64,000 bases of DNA from a virus, in the IMG/VR virus record IMGVR_UViG_3300020596_000020, positions 17,645 to 81,644 of that record. The stretch is one strand, 5' to 3'. Made by a program: the position numbers and the translations under genes. Under the pieces are notes generated by a model, which had not been told where the DNA came from, searched no databases, and saw only the letters and a list, made by a program, of their open reading frames with translations. Shown here in pieces: positions 48,229 to 57,447 of this stretch; within the stretch, counting starts at the first letter, position 1, and each line of letters opens with the position of its first letter.

Positions 48229-49393
48229 TCGGTGGAATAGCCTTCCCGCGGCCGTAGCGACACAAACCAAGGATGGCATTAGTCGGCGCGAAAGCACCGG
48301 TGAGTTTGTAGATCTTGTTCTTCCACGGAAAGACGATACCTTCCAACGGCGTGTTGATGCGCGAAACGTCCTTTAATTTCTGCATGTGTAGATTCGCATA
48401 ATCGATCGCGTGCTGATTTCGCGACCGTGTGACACGTACAAGGGCTTCTTTGAGCTGCTCGCGAATACGCGTCGTTTCCATGTCAGGATCAACGATCAAC
48501 GACGGTTTTACATTGCTCAAGGCGGCGACCGCGAAGTCGAAGAGCGCGAAGTCGAGAGTCGTTAGTTGTCGTGTTACCCATTCATCAGAAGTGCGTAACT
48601 TGGCAGCAACCGAAAAGGGAACACGTGCGCGCAGAACGGTCAACGACGGAGCGCCTTTGGCCTCAGACAATCGTAACGACGCTGCTTCGAGCATCGGCTC
48701 GGACATGCCATAAGCTTTCAAGTCGTCACGAGCTCGATTGATGAGCCAACTCTGCAGTGTTACTTCCGGTCGACCCATTCGTGAGACAACTGACAGGAGC
48801 TTTTGCAGCGCTACGTCGTCAGTCATCTTGTGCAAGTCGATCCTTTGAGGGCCACGAACACGCCAGTCAAACTGCTTACTACTCTCATTCATGTCATGAA
48901 TGCCAGCCTCGATCGACTTGAAGCCTTCGTTGTCATATTCTACCACGGATTGACCGTCGAAGCACAATACCGGTCGCTCATGAAGAACAAGTGTGTTGCC
49001 TTCGTACGTAACGACGTTGCGATTCTTGGTGTAGATAATCTCGGCTGAATACCACAAGCGCACATTCTCGAACACCTTGGCAACCTCGCGTAACGTAAGA
49101 CAGAGAACTGAACGGCGGAGGGTCTCGAAACCAGTCGCGAACGTGTCTTGAACGAGGCCGCGGCCTTCGAACTTCGCTTCCAGTAGCGCACCGATCATGC
49201 CTCCAGACTTGATGTCACCTTCGCTGCGTGCAGCACGAGTCTGCATCTTGGAGGTGCAGCTGTACATCAGATTTGCTCCGTCGAGCTTCTGTGTCGCACC
49301 TTGTAATGTCCCGTGTTGGATCTGAAATGCGATCGACGCAATGTCGTCAAACGTGATGTCTCTATCTTCGATCAGGTGCGATATGTGAGCCAT
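48221..49393 (-). CDS. Nucleic-acid ligase-like nucleotidyltransferase
   Basis: 390 aa from ATG 49393. GATQKLDGANLMYS is motif I (KxDG, Lys carries the AMP), LWYSAEIIYTK resembles motif III, PLEGIVFPWKNKIYKLTG gives motifs IV and V. The long helical insert between III and IV is unlike classical DNA ligases, so an RNA-ligase or other adenylyltransferase of the superfamily is more likely. It could seal nicked tRNA or DNA ends in counter-defence; not determined. Confidence 0.65.
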   Translation of the reverse strand: MAHISHLIEDRDITFDDIASIAFQIQHGTLQGATQKLDGANLMYSCTSKMQTRAARSEGDIKSGGMIGALLEAKFEGRGLVQDTFATGFETLRRSVLCLTLREVAKVFENVRLWYSAEIIYTKNRNVVTYEGNTLVLHERPVLCFDGQSVVEYDNEGFKSIEAGIHDMNESSKQFDWRVRGPQRIDLHKMTDDVALQKLLSVVSRMGRPEVTLQSWLINRARDDLKAYGMSEPMLEAASLRLSEAKGAPSLTVLRARVPFSVAAKLRTSDEWVTRQLTTLDFALFDFAVAALSNVKPSLIVDPDMETTRIREQLKEALVRVTRSRNQHAIDYANLHMQKLKDVSRINTPLEGIVFPWKNKIYKLTGAFAPTNAILGLCRYGRGKAIPPIT

Positions 49394-49394
49394 G

Positions 49395-49631
49395 TCAAGT
49401 CTCCGAAGGCTTGAAATCCTCGAGCGCTTCGGGACATTGGTAGCCGTAAGACTCCCACGCTTTTTCGCCGGGGACGTTGATGATCTTGAATCCCAGATGT
49501 TTCGCCAGCTCGTGCAGCAGGATCCTGTGATTCTCGTAGACGAGCTTGCCATCGATGTAGAGGCCGGACCAATCGTCCCCGTCAAGAACGACCACTTGTC
49601 TCTCAACTACCTTCTTGTCGGCGCGCGCCAT
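49395..49631 (-). CDS. Small protein of unknown function (78 aa)
   Basis: A beta-rich first part (ERQVVVLDGDDWSGLYID) then a helix. Its ATG overlaps the stop of the upstream mini-gene. No family recognised. Confidence 0.55.
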   Translation of the reverse strand: MARADKKVVERQVVVLDGDDWSGLYIDGKLVYENHRILLHELAKHLGFKIINVPGEKAWESYGYQCPEALEDFKPSET

Positions 49632-49693
49632 CAGCGTGACGTCTTCGTCTGGCGAATGGATGCAAAAACAGCGAGAGTCATAAACATCTTCAT
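49631..49693 (-). CDS. 20-aa mini-gene at a promoter
   Basis: ATG 49693 is exactly six bases after TAGACT of a GAAGAG promoter and the frame (MKMFMTLAVFASIRQTKTSR) ends in TGATG, coupling to the next gene. It may be a leader peptide that brings ribosomes to the leaderless message. Confidence 0.45.
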   Translation of the reverse strand: MKMFMTLAVFASIRQTKTSR

Positions 49694-49699
49694 CTGCTC

Positions 49700-49734
49700 A
49701 GTCTACATCGACTGAAGATAGTTGTTAGCTCTTC
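49700..49734 (-). promoter_or_regulatory. Phage-type promoter (GAAGAG-N23-TAGACT) before the 49693 mini-gene
   Basis: GAAGAG at 49729-49734, TAGACT at 49700-49705, six bases to the ATG. It reads into the 49395 and ligase-like genes and overlaps the end of the nuclease gene. Confidence 0.6.
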
Positions 49735-50081
49735 ATAGAAACATGAGCCAAACTGCGTGAATAGAGTTCGTCGTTAACGCAGAACCCCTTACCATCGGCG
49801 TCCTGCACATCGACGCGTGCATACCATCTACCTGCACCAGTCGTTCCTCCCGTAGGTTGGATCGTGATCATGTCGGCAGCGCGGAGCCACTCGGTCAGCT
49901 CCTTCTTTACGAGACGGGCTTCGCGACCGTTGGCACCGATGAGCTCAATCGCGTCCAAGCCAGAGAGCTGGAGATCAGTCGTGATCTCCACGTTAAAACC
50001 AAGCATTATTTTTACTCGAAGTGAATCGCCGTCGATTACCTTGATCAGTTTTGCTTCATAATGCGTTGAATGGAACGCCAT
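49725..50081 (-). CDS. Thermonuclease (SNase)-like protein
   Basis: 118 aa. KVIDGDSLRVKI, LQLSGLDAIELIGANGREA and AGRWYARVDV follow the staphylococcal nuclease pattern, including the acidic (DGD) and Arg positions. It lacks a signal peptide, so it acts inside the cell if active. It might degrade host DNA or RNA. It abuts the upstream gene. Confidence 0.65.
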   Translation of the reverse strand: MAFHSTHYEAKLIKVIDGDSLRVKIMLGFNVEITTDLQLSGLDAIELIGANGREARLVKKELTEWLRAADMITIQPTGGTTGAGRWYARVDVQDADGKGFCVNDELYSRSLAHVSMKS

Positions 50082-50093
50082 TGCTTCTCTTTT

Positions 50094-50777
50094 CTAGATT
50101 TGTGCTTCTGGTTGAATGTCATTGACATCCTCAACACATACACAAGAATCTAGTTCAAGATTGTATTGTGCTGTTTCGTTAGCTTCCTTCAAGACTTTCT
50201 CAAAGACTGCGCGACGGAGCGTCTCAACGATGTTTGTGGACCAGGCGTACCCCGAGGTGTTGAGCTTCGCGACAGAGATACTCTGTTTCTGCTGAAGCTT
50301 GATTGGATGCTTCTTACTGTGCTTCATCTCGCTTGTCAATGCACAAAGCAATCTCCACTCGCCGTCGAAGAAAGCAGGCACTGTCACCAGCGAGAGATCA
50401 GCAGATGTGTACAAACGATCAGTGACTTCGCCGTGCGTCTTGTTCACGTAGGCGATCACCGTCCCACCGTTGACGCCGGCGTGATGCTGACCTGTCTTGT
50501 TCTCAACAACGATTGAGACGTTCGGGGCTTCCCAAATGCTGACAAGGAAGTCGCCGACATCTTTCATCTCGTTGAGCGTCTCCACTTTCAAAACCTCGGG
50601 CAAGGAAAGTAACGTCTCCTCCGCGATGGTCTCGTTGGCTGCGCCAAAAACACTTTGCGAGCCATGTCGCTGTATGAGCATGCGGTCTAAAGCTTTGCCG
50701 AGTCGAGCGTCGTCAACGCCGCGACTCAACAATTGAGAAGCAGTGGCATCAGTCACAATCACGTTCAAAGTTTGCAT
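50094..50777 (-). CDS. Protein of unknown function (227 aa)
   Basis: ATG six bases after a TAGTCT hexamer. VSIVVENKTGQHHAG could be part of a PD-(D/E)xK nuclease core, and TLRRAVFEKVLKEANETA is a long helix, but I recognise no family. Ends in acidic residues with two Cys (CVCVEDVND). Confidence 0.5.
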   Translation of the reverse strand: MQTLNVIVTDATASQLLSRGVDDARLGKALDRMLIQRHGSQSVFGAANETIAEETLLSLPEVLKVETLNEMKDVGDFLVSIWEAPNVSIVVENKTGQHHAGVNGGTVIAYVNKTHGEVTDRLYTSADLSLVTVPAFFDGEWRLLCALTSEMKHSKKHPIKLQQKQSISVAKLNTSGYAWSTNIVETLRRAVFEKVLKEANETAQYNLELDSCVCVEDVNDIQPEAQI

Positions 50778-50835
50778 GCCGAAAGACTAGCCGTCTGCTC
50801 GCGAGTCACTCGAACTTGATCAAATGTTACAGCTC

Positions 50836-53376
50836 TTAGCTGCACTTTGAGAAACCACATGAAGGACAAGAGATACATCCTTCAGCGTAAACAAGATTGT
50901 CACTGCCGCACGTGCCGCAAACCTTGTCAGTCGACGACTTCGTGCCGTCCGGGATGTAGTGTTTGAGCACGCGCGACACGACCTTAGCGAAGCTCTGCAT
51001 GTCCTCGTCCTTCGACTTCGACAGCTGCTCACAGACGAACTGAAGCGGGACACCATGGCGCAGTGACATCGAGATAACGCGTGTGAAGGCGCTGTACATC
51101 TGGTTGTCGAACAGGTTCGCGACGTCCTTGAATGTCATCTCATCGTCGTCGCCGTACGGGACGACGAGATTGTACGTGGACAGACCATCCTTCTTCCCGT
51201 TCTTAATGAGCTTGCCCTCCTTGATTCGCTTCGGCAACGCGACCTTGTCAGACAACCCGCAGAATACCTCGTAGGGTTTCCCCTCGAGCAAACTGACGAG
51301 CACGAGGTACTGTTCACCCTTCACCGTCGCTCGCACGACGTCGCATTGCAGCTCCTTCGGACGCTTGGGTGCGTGACGCTCAGCAATGGTCGTTACCGGC
51401 GTCTCAACAGCCTCGTTGGCCTTCTTCTCGTCAGCAGCGATGAGCACGCCAGATCGGCAACCGTCACGGTAGACGGTCACGCCCTTGATGCCGAGCTTCC
51501 ACGACTTCAGATAGACCTCGGAGATGAGCTCCTCGGTCGCGTTCGCCGGAAGGTTGATCGTCTTCGAGATGGAGTGTTCGGTCCACTTTTGGGCGGCTGC
51601 GAGCAGATCGACGGACGCGATCCAGTCAACGTCAGCGCTGGTCGCCTTGTGATAAGGCGACTTCGTGATGTCTGTCTCGTCGGTGGCGTCCATCCACAGC
51701 TTCACGCCATGATGATACACGTCGTACTCCTGCCATTTGTCGCCAAGCGCGTCGACGAAGTCAACAACCGCTCCGTTATCGATCTCGGTCTGCACGAGCT
51801 TCTTGCGTCGCTTGTAGTGCAGCAAGAAGGCTGGCTCGATGCCGCTGGTCGTCTGCGTGAGCGTTGACACGCTGCCAGCCGGAGCCGTCGTCGTGAGCGC
51901 GATGTTACGTCGACCGTGCTTCTCGAAGAGCGCGTTGATCTCCGGCGTGGAAGCCTTCGCGAGGCGTGCGGCGAACAGATTGTCCTTGTAGCGTCCGAGC
52001 TCCCAAGCTGGGAACGCGCCGCGCTCGACAGCCATGTTCACGCTGCTCTCGTGTGTCTTCACGCCGAGCGTCTGGTAGATGAGCTCGGTCGCATCGATCG
52101 AAGCCTTGTCGCCGTAGATCACGCCCATCGCAGCGAGAGCGTCGCCTAGAGCGGTGATGCCGGTGCCGGTGCGACGGCCGTTGCTGCAAGCCTCACGAAC
52201 CTTCGTCCACAGGTTGAGCTCGCGAATCTTCTCGAACTCCGACTCAGGGTCCTCGAGGATCTTGGCAATGATGCGGTCAACAGCCTCGAGCTCAAGGTCA
52301 ACGAGGTCGTCCATCAAGCGTTGCGCTTTGACGACGTGGTTCGCGAACAGATCCAGGTCGAAGGAAGCGTTTGACTTGAACGGGTTCTTAACGTACGAAA
52401 TGAGGTTGAGCAGCAGCAAGCGACACGAGTCGTAGGCGCTGAGAGGGAGCTCAGAACATGGGTTCGTACAGATCGTCTCGAAGCCTTTGTCGGCGAACTC
52501 GTCGGCCATCGACCACTTCGTGACGGTATCCCAGTAGAGCACTCCGGGCTCGGCAGCGACCCAAGCCGCGTGCATCATCTTCTTCCACAAGCTTCGAGCC
52601 GTCACCGTCTTTGTGAACTTCGCTGCCAAGCGATCGGTTTTGACGGGCCACCGTAGCGTGAACTCGCTGTCAGCCTCAACGGCGTTCATGAACTCGTCAG
52701 TGACACGCACCGACACGTTCGCGCCTGTCACCTTTGTGAGCTCGCCGTGCTTGTCGCGCTCCTGCTTGATCTCGATGAACCTCTCAACGTCAGGGTGGTT
52801 GATGCTCACCGTTTCCATCAACGCGCCGCGACGTCCGCCTTGCGCCACCTCGCGTGTCGTGTTGGAGTAACGCTCCATGAAGATGCCAAGCCCGTCGCTC
52901 GAGCCAGCGGCGTTCGCGACGGTCATGGTGCGAGGCCGGATGTTGCTGAGGTCAACTCCACATCCACCACGGCGCTTCTGAACCTGCAGGATCTCCTCGT
53001 CGGCGCGAGCGATCGAGCCGTACGAGTCGAGCGGAGACGCGACGACAAAGCAGTTGGACAGCGACTGCACCTGCGTCGGATTCCCCACAGCGCTCATCGG
53101 AGAGCCTTGCGGCACAATGTACTTGAAACCCTCGAGCAGCTCGAAGATCTCGTTTGCGCTCATCGGTGCGGGGTACTTCGCCTCGATACGAGCGAACTCC
53201 TTTGCGAGACGCCAATGCATATCATGCGGTGTCTTTTCTTTCAGATCTCCATTACCGTCTCGAAGCGCGTACTTCGTTATGAACACGGTTGCAGCGAGTT
53301 CGTCGCCCTTGAAGTACTTGGTGGAGGCTGCGATAGCCTCCTCATGGGTGAAAAGCTTCACGTTTTTATCTTGCAT
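50836..53376 (-). CDS. nrdJ: Class II (B12-dependent) ribonucleotide reductase
   Basis: 846 aa. SNCFVVASPLDS, KRRGGCGVDLSNIRP, TNPCSELPLSAYDS and TTAPAGSVSTLTQTTSGIEP are motifs of adenosylcobalamin-dependent reductase NrdJ. The C-terminus (from about residue 820) has CGTCG ... CPSCGFSKCS, a zinc finger and the redox Cys pair. It reduces NTPs or NDPs to deoxynucleotides without oxygen and needs cobalamin from the host. Its start follows AGGA. Confidence 0.9.
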   Translation of the reverse strand: MQDKNVKLFTHEEAIAASTKYFKGDELAATVFITKYALRDGNGDLKEKTPHDMHWRLAKEFARIEAKYPAPMSANEIFELLEGFKYIVPQGSPMSAVGNPTQVQSLSNCFVVASPLDSYGSIARADEEILQVQKRRGGCGVDLSNIRPRTMTVANAAGSSDGLGIFMERYSNTTREVAQGGRRGALMETVSINHPDVERFIEIKQERDKHGELTKVTGANVSVRVTDEFMNAVEADSEFTLRWPVKTDRLAAKFTKTVTARSLWKKMMHAAWVAAEPGVLYWDTVTKWSMADEFADKGFETICTNPCSELPLSAYDSCRLLLLNLISYVKNPFKSNASFDLDLFANHVVKAQRLMDDLVDLELEAVDRIIAKILEDPESEFEKIRELNLWTKVREACSNGRRTGTGITALGDALAAMGVIYGDKASIDATELIYQTLGVKTHESSVNMAVERGAFPAWELGRYKDNLFAARLAKASTPEINALFEKHGRRNIALTTTAPAGSVSTLTQTTSGIEPAFLLHYKRRKKLVQTEIDNGAVVDFVDALGDKWQEYDVYHHGVKLWMDATDETDITKSPYHKATSADVDWIASVDLLAAAQKWTEHSISKTINLPANATEELISEVYLKSWKLGIKGVTVYRDGCRSGVLIAADEKKANEAVETPVTTIAERHAPKRPKELQCDVVRATVKGEQYLVLVSLLEGKPYEVFCGLSDKVALPKRIKEGKLIKNGKKDGLSTYNLVVPYGDDDEMTFKDVANLFDNQMYSAFTRVISMSLRHGVPLQFVCEQLSKSKDEDMQSFAKVVSRVLKHYIPDGTKSSTDKVCGTCGSDNLVYAEGCISCPSCGFSKCS

Positions 53377-53416
53377 GGTTCCTGGAAGAGCAGCCAGATG
53401 CTAAGCTATGTGTCGA

Positions 53417-54832
53417 CTAGCCGACCTTCTTGAGATTGAGTCCGTCATTGTTGAACTTGGCAAAACGATCTTTCAACTTCTGTCTGACGTCCTGATCAGC
53501 AGCAGCTTGACATTCGTCTGGTGTGGTGGTTTCGCCACAGATGACGAGCTTGCTTCGCGCTGTGTCAATCATGACTGGGAAGACGAGACCGTCGAGACCG
53601 TTTCGGTTCTTGGCAACGTAGAGACGACCAAGACCACTTACCTTCTCACCAGCGCGCCGTGAGAGTGTGACGATGAAGTCGGCGATGAAGGCTTTCGCGT
53701 AAGCTTCGGACATGTTACTCATGTCAACAACCTCTGCGGTAGATCCTTCCTTGTTACTTTGCGACGCGGTCCACAGTGCCACATTGCGTTCGGCAGCGAA
53801 GGCTCGAAGCTCCTCATAGATGAGCTTGAGCTCCATGCGCGGGAGGTCGTACTGTCGCGACGAACGCATGATATCTGCGTAATCGACACAGATGACATCG
53901 GGCACGAAACCCTTGAGAGCAAGCTTCTCAACATGAGCGCGAAGTGTCTGAACGGTTGGCTCATTCGTGGGGAAATACTTGATCTTGAGCTTGCCAAGCT
54001 TGTGCTCGGAGTAGAATTTCGCGACGTCATCCTTACAGGTCATGATGTCGTTTGAATCGATGTCAGTGAAGTTCGAGTCGAAGCGGATGCCGACCTTCGC
54101 CTCTGAGAGCTCGAATGAGTAGTACAAGACGTTGAAGCCCTGACGCATCGCGTTGGCGCCGATGTACGCGAGGAAGTGGCTCTTGCCAACGCCGGTCGGC
54201 GCGATCATGACGTGGAGCTCACCGCGACCCGATCCACCGTTGAGGATCTTCAGCGTGTCCAACTCCGGCAGACCAGTGGCGATCGTGGCGCGCTTCAGGC
54301 CGACGTAACGTGCCTCCACGTCCTCGAACAGATCGTGTCCAAGCGACGATGCGGTACCAGCAGAGACAGCCCTCTTGATGGTGTCAACGATGGCTTCGTA
54401 GTTCTCGGTCTCGATGAGATCAACCGTTTTCTCGAGTGCACGCTTAAGAGATTGGCGACGACAGAAGTCGAGCGCCTTCTCCTTGACAAGCGGAAGGTCG
54501 CCCATGTCAGGAGCCTCTCGAAGACCCTTCAGATACCCGACGACCTGCTCACGCAGGGCGAGGTCGTTGCCCTGCTTCAGCTCGTCCTTGACGATGGTGA
54601 CGAGCAACTGGAGCGACGGATACGTCTTGTACTTCCGCGCGTACGCGAGGTACCGGTCGGAGAGGAAGTGAAGATACTTGAGATCGAAGTACCCAGGCTC
54701 CAACACCTCTGAGACTTGCTCTGCCCACACCGGATCACACAGGAGAGCCTGCACGACCTTCTTCTGAAAATGCTGCCCGTACTGTCCGAACGTCACCGCG
54801 CTCGGCGCGCTATCGGCCGTTATCTCGCTCAA
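53417..54832 (-). CDS. Replicative DNA helicase (DnaB/T4 gp41-like)
   Basis: TTG 54832 is preceded by AAGGAG six bases upstream; the longer frame overlaps the nuclease gene. 471 aa. TFGQYGQHFQKKVVQALL is the N-terminal domain, IAPTGVGKSHFLAYIG Walker A, VICVDYADIM Walker B, TASQSNKEG and LSRRAGEKVSGLGRLYVAKNRNG complete the RecA-like hexameric helicase core. It unwinds the replication fork. Confidence 0.85.
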   Translation of the reverse strand: MSEITADSAPSAVTFGQYGQHFQKKVVQALLCDPVWAEQVSEVLEPGYFDLKYLHFLSDRYLAYARKYKTYPSLQLLVTIVKDELKQGNDLALREQVVGYLKGLREAPDMGDLPLVKEKALDFCRRQSLKRALEKTVDLIETENYEAIVDTIKRAVSAGTASSLGHDLFEDVEARYVGLKRATIATGLPELDTLKILNGGSGRGELHVMIAPTGVGKSHFLAYIGANAMRQGFNVLYYSFELSEAKVGIRFDSNFTDIDSNDIMTCKDDVAKFYSEHKLGKLKIKYFPTNEPTVQTLRAHVEKLALKGFVPDVICVDYADIMRSSRQYDLPRMELKLIYEELRAFAAERNVALWTASQSNKEGSTAEVVDMSNMSEAYAKAFIADFIVTLSRRAGEKVSGLGRLYVAKNRNGLDGLVFPVMIDTARSKLVICGETTTPDECQAAADQDVRQKLKDRFAKFNNDGLNLKKVG

Positions 54833-54843
54833 TTGTGTCTCCT

Positions 54844-55812
54844 TCAGGCTCGTTTGGTCAGCGGCATAAACGCGCTGCAAAAGTCGTGCGGGTTCTCAAT
54901 CGTCCGCACTCCGACCTCGATGAGGTCGCGCATGAACGATAGCATGTCAATCTTGGGAGAATGCTCTGCAAGAATGGTATCGGTGCGAGCTGCCTGATCG
55001 TGCGTAAGCGTTGAACCTCCCAGGTAAACGAGGCGCCAGTTGGTCCGGATCAACTGCTCGTTCTGGACAACGTTCATCATCACCTTGGCCTCGTTGCGCC
55101 GCACATTCGCGTACTCGATGACCTGGTCGATGGTGATTTCCGCATCCGAGATGAGTAGAGGGATCCGTTGCACAAGTGTCTTGAAGCCGAGCCCTTTGAC
55201 GCCGGGAATGTTGTCGGACTTGTCACCACACAACGCCTTCGCCAGGGCGAAGTTGTGCGCCTGGATCCCGAAGAACTCCTTCTTAACGTCCTCCATCGTG
55301 TGAAGACGTTTCGACTGCGGCGAGTAGATGCTCGTCTTCTCGTCGAGCAGCTGATAGAAGTCCTTGTCGTTCGACAGAATAATCTTCTTCCGATCCTTGA
55401 ACTGGTTGCGGTGCAGATGAGCGATAACGTCGTCGCCTTCACAGTCCGACACGTAGACCTGACAGACGGGGAAGCGCTTGAGCATTCGCGCGAGGATCGC
55501 CATCTGCCAGACGCGATTGTCTTCGGTATCCGGGATGTCATCCTCGTAGAAGCGGTTGAGACGCTCAGGCTTGCGGTTCGCCTTGTACTCAGAGTAGATG
55601 GCACGTCGCTTCGTCGATCCGCCACCCTCCCACGCGATGATCACTTGAGCTGGAGAAAGATCGTAAACGAGACGACGAAGGGTTTTGAGAGAACCGATCG
55701 CGCCTCCGATTTGCTGACCGTTCGTGGTCATGTCCGGATTTACGACGTAGTGCCTTGTGAAGAGATTGGCCATGTCGACCAGTAAAATTGGAAGAGTTTC
55801 TTGTACTTGCAT
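54844..55812 (-). CDS. 5'-3' exonuclease / flap endonuclease (PIN-FEN family), copy 2
   Basis: 322 aa. Motifs are as in copy 1: LLVDMANLF, AIYSEYKANRK, CEGDDVIAHL, ILSNDKDF, and LCGDKSDNIPGVKGLGFKT; Glu replaces the usual Asp at the AWEGG strand. The C-terminus is longer. Placed directly before the replicative helicase, as expected for a replisome nuclease. The promoter-type hexamer TAGATA is seven bases before its ATG; an EDxHD endonuclease gene lies upstream in the opposite direction. Confidence 0.88.
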   Translation of the reverse strand: MQVQETLPILLVDMANLFTRHYVVNPDMTTNGQQIGGAIGSLKTLRRLVYDLSPAQVIIAWEGGGSTKRRAIYSEYKANRKPERLNRFYEDDIPDTEDNRVWQMAILARMLKRFPVCQVYVSDCEGDDVIAHLHRNQFKDRKKIILSNDKDFYQLLDEKTSIYSPQSKRLHTMEDVKKEFFGIQAHNFALAKALCGDKSDNIPGVKGLGFKTLVQRIPLLISDAEITIDQVIEYANVRRNEAKVMMNVVQNEQLIRTNWRLVYLGGSTLTHDQAARTDTILAEHSPKIDMLSFMRDLIEVGVRTIENPHDFCSAFMPLTKRA

Positions 55813-55819
55813 TTGTTAG

Positions 55820-55853
55820 TATCTACTTAGTCCTGATGCGACACAAGAACTTC
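55820..55853 (-). promoter_or_regulatory. Variant phage-type promoter (GAAGTT-N22-TAGATA) before 5' nuclease copy 2
   Basis: GAAGTTCTTG begins at 55853, TAGATA is at 55820-55825. The box lies inside the first codons of the divergent endonuclease gene, as at copy 1. Confidence 0.45.
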
Positions 55854-56828
55854 AGAGTCCTCGACCAATCGATCATCGACGCGATGTGCGCACGATATCG
55901 CACTGGCTTTAGTATAACTGACTTGGCAGCCGAGTTCTGTCTCGGTCGGAACAAGGTAATCAAAACATTGAAGGAGGCGCTCGGCATCGAGTACGCCGCA
56001 TGTGCGCGTCTGGCACGTGCTTCTGTCGGTCAGAAGGTGGCTCCCAAGCTTCGTGGTCGAAAGAATCCTCATACCGACGAATGGAACGCAAAAATCGCTG
56101 CCTCACACATCGGTAAAACACATTCCGAAGATACAAAAGCGCTTATCTCTCAGCGTGGCAAAGAACGCGAGCTCAACCCGGAGTGGCAAGCGCGGAAGAG
56201 CGAAATATACGCGAAGATCGTCGCGACGAAGCGCGCGAACGGTTACTTCGAGGAACACAGTAAGCGTCACTCGGAATGGATGATCGTGAACGCGCCGATG
56301 CGAGGCAAGAAGATGTCTGCCGAAACACGCGCGATAATGAGCGCTAGTAAACATGAGCTCATGGCCAAGGGTTGGAAACCTACTATGCCGGAGGTGACTC
56401 CGGAAACGCGTCGCGCATTCAGCGAAAATACCAAGCGAATGTGGCGAGAAGGTAAGTTCACTTACGGTGGCGGGGCGGTCATGCGCAGCAAGCTCGAGAA
56501 GCGAGTGTATGCCGACGTCCTCGCATGTCACCCCGACGCGACTCATTCATATCCTCTCGTCAGCAGTGATCGAACCTACTGCTACGACATCCACGTCCCG
56601 TCGCTCAACCTGCTCATCGAGGTGAACGGCGACTTCTGGCATTGCAACCCTCGCCTGATGTCGGATGAGGATTGGAAACAAGTTAGAGACGTGGATGTCG
56701 TTCGTTCGAAGGATGCAGACAAGGCTTGCGTAGCCATCGAGAGCGGTTACGTCTTTGTCACGCTGTGGGAGATGGATCTCGTGGGGATCAACGCGTCGAC
56801 TTTGCTACTCAGCGAGAGGCATCGCTAA
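55836..56828 (+). CDS. Vsr-like (EDxHD-type) homing endonuclease, free-standing
   Basis: 330 aa from ATG 55836. An N-terminal HTH (FSITDLAAEFCLGRNKVIKT), then two NUMOD3-like motifs (SHIGKTHSEDTKALIS; MRGKKMSAETRAIMS). The C-terminal nuclease contains YCYDIHVPSLNLLIEVNGDF, FWHCNPRL, and ESGYVFVTLWE, the same fold as the dnaE-inserted enzyme at 30797-31822. It is on the plus strand among minus-strand replication genes, next to 5' nuclease copy 2. Confidence 0.75.
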   Translation: MRHKNFRVLDQSIIDAMCARYRTGFSITDLAAEFCLGRNKVIKTLKEALGIEYAACARLARASVGQKVAPKLRGRKNPHTDEWNAKIAASHIGKTHSEDTKALISQRGKERELNPEWQARKSEIYAKIVATKRANGYFEEHSKRHSEWMIVNAPMRGKKMSAETRAIMSASKHELMAKGWKPTMPEVTPETRRAFSENTKRMWREGKFTYGGGAVMRSKLEKRVYADVLACHPDATHSYPLVSSDRTYCYDIHVPSLNLLIEVNGDFWHCNPRLMSDEDWKQVRDVDVVRSKDADKACVAIESGYVFVTLWEMDLVGINASTLLLSERHR

Positions 56829-56978
56829 CACTTCTTCAAGAGATAAGTTGCACACATCATCATCATGAGCAGATTCAATGAAGGCAACAAGTACTTCATC
56901 ACCTTCAACGGACAACACCTGAATCAGTGGACCATACGGGATTCGTCTTACGCTTCCGATTAATTCTTGGCGACTCAT
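56805..56978 (-). CDS. Small protein of unknown function (57 aa)
   Basis: ATG 56978 overlaps the dUTPase stop (ATGA). MSRQELIGSVRRIPYG, then a beta strand pair and an acidic end. It overlaps the convergent endonuclease by 24 bases. No family recognised. Confidence 0.6.
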   Translation of the reverse strand: MSRQELIGSVRRIPYGPLIQVLSVEGDEVLVAFIESAHDDDVCNLSLEEVLAMPLAE

Positions 56979-57433
56979 CGCCCTGTCGATCCGAAGCCGT
57001 CAGCACCGCGAGTGCTCGCTTCAATCTCATCACACTCCTCGACCTCAACGTACGACCACAGATGATTGAACGCGGCCGGGTAGATTACGATCTGCGCGAT
57101 CTTATCGCTAGCCTTGGCGACAAAGTCAGTGTCACTCGAGTTGAACAGGATGACGTGAAACACGCCACGATACGACGGGTCGATGATGCCGCCGTGACTG
57201 AAGATTCCTTTCAGAGCCATACTTGAGCGGTCTTCCATTTTGAGAAAGGTGGCGCCGAGACCAGACTCAGGCGACTTCGCGAGCATCAGGCCTGTGGAGA
57301 CCTTGACGGTCTTTCCGGCTGGGATCACGAAGTCGTCGATGCATCGGACGTCGAGACCAACGTCTCCCTTCCGTTGGGTCGGGAGTGTTGCGCGAGGATC
57401 AGCTTTTTTGAAGAACAGGCGAGTGAGGCTCAT
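56975..57433 (-). CDS. dut: dUTPase
   Basis: 152 aa. All trimeric dUTPase motifs are present: GDVGLDV, MEDRSSMALKG, GGIIDPSYRGVF, and a C-terminal GADGFGSTG. It hydrolyses dUTP to dUMP and pyrophosphate, keeping uracil out of DNA and feeding the dUMP pool. A good Shine-Dalgarno (GAAGGG) precedes the ATG. Confidence 0.93.
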   Translation of the reverse strand: MSLTRLFFKKADPRATLPTQRKGDVGLDVRCIDDFVIPAGKTVKVSTGLMLAKSPESGLGATFLKMEDRSSMALKGIFSHGGIIDPSYRGVFHVILFNSSDTDFVAKASDKIAQIVIYPAAFNHLWSYVEVEECDEIEASTRGADGFGSTGR

Positions 57434-57447
57434 GCCCTTCTTTTAGC

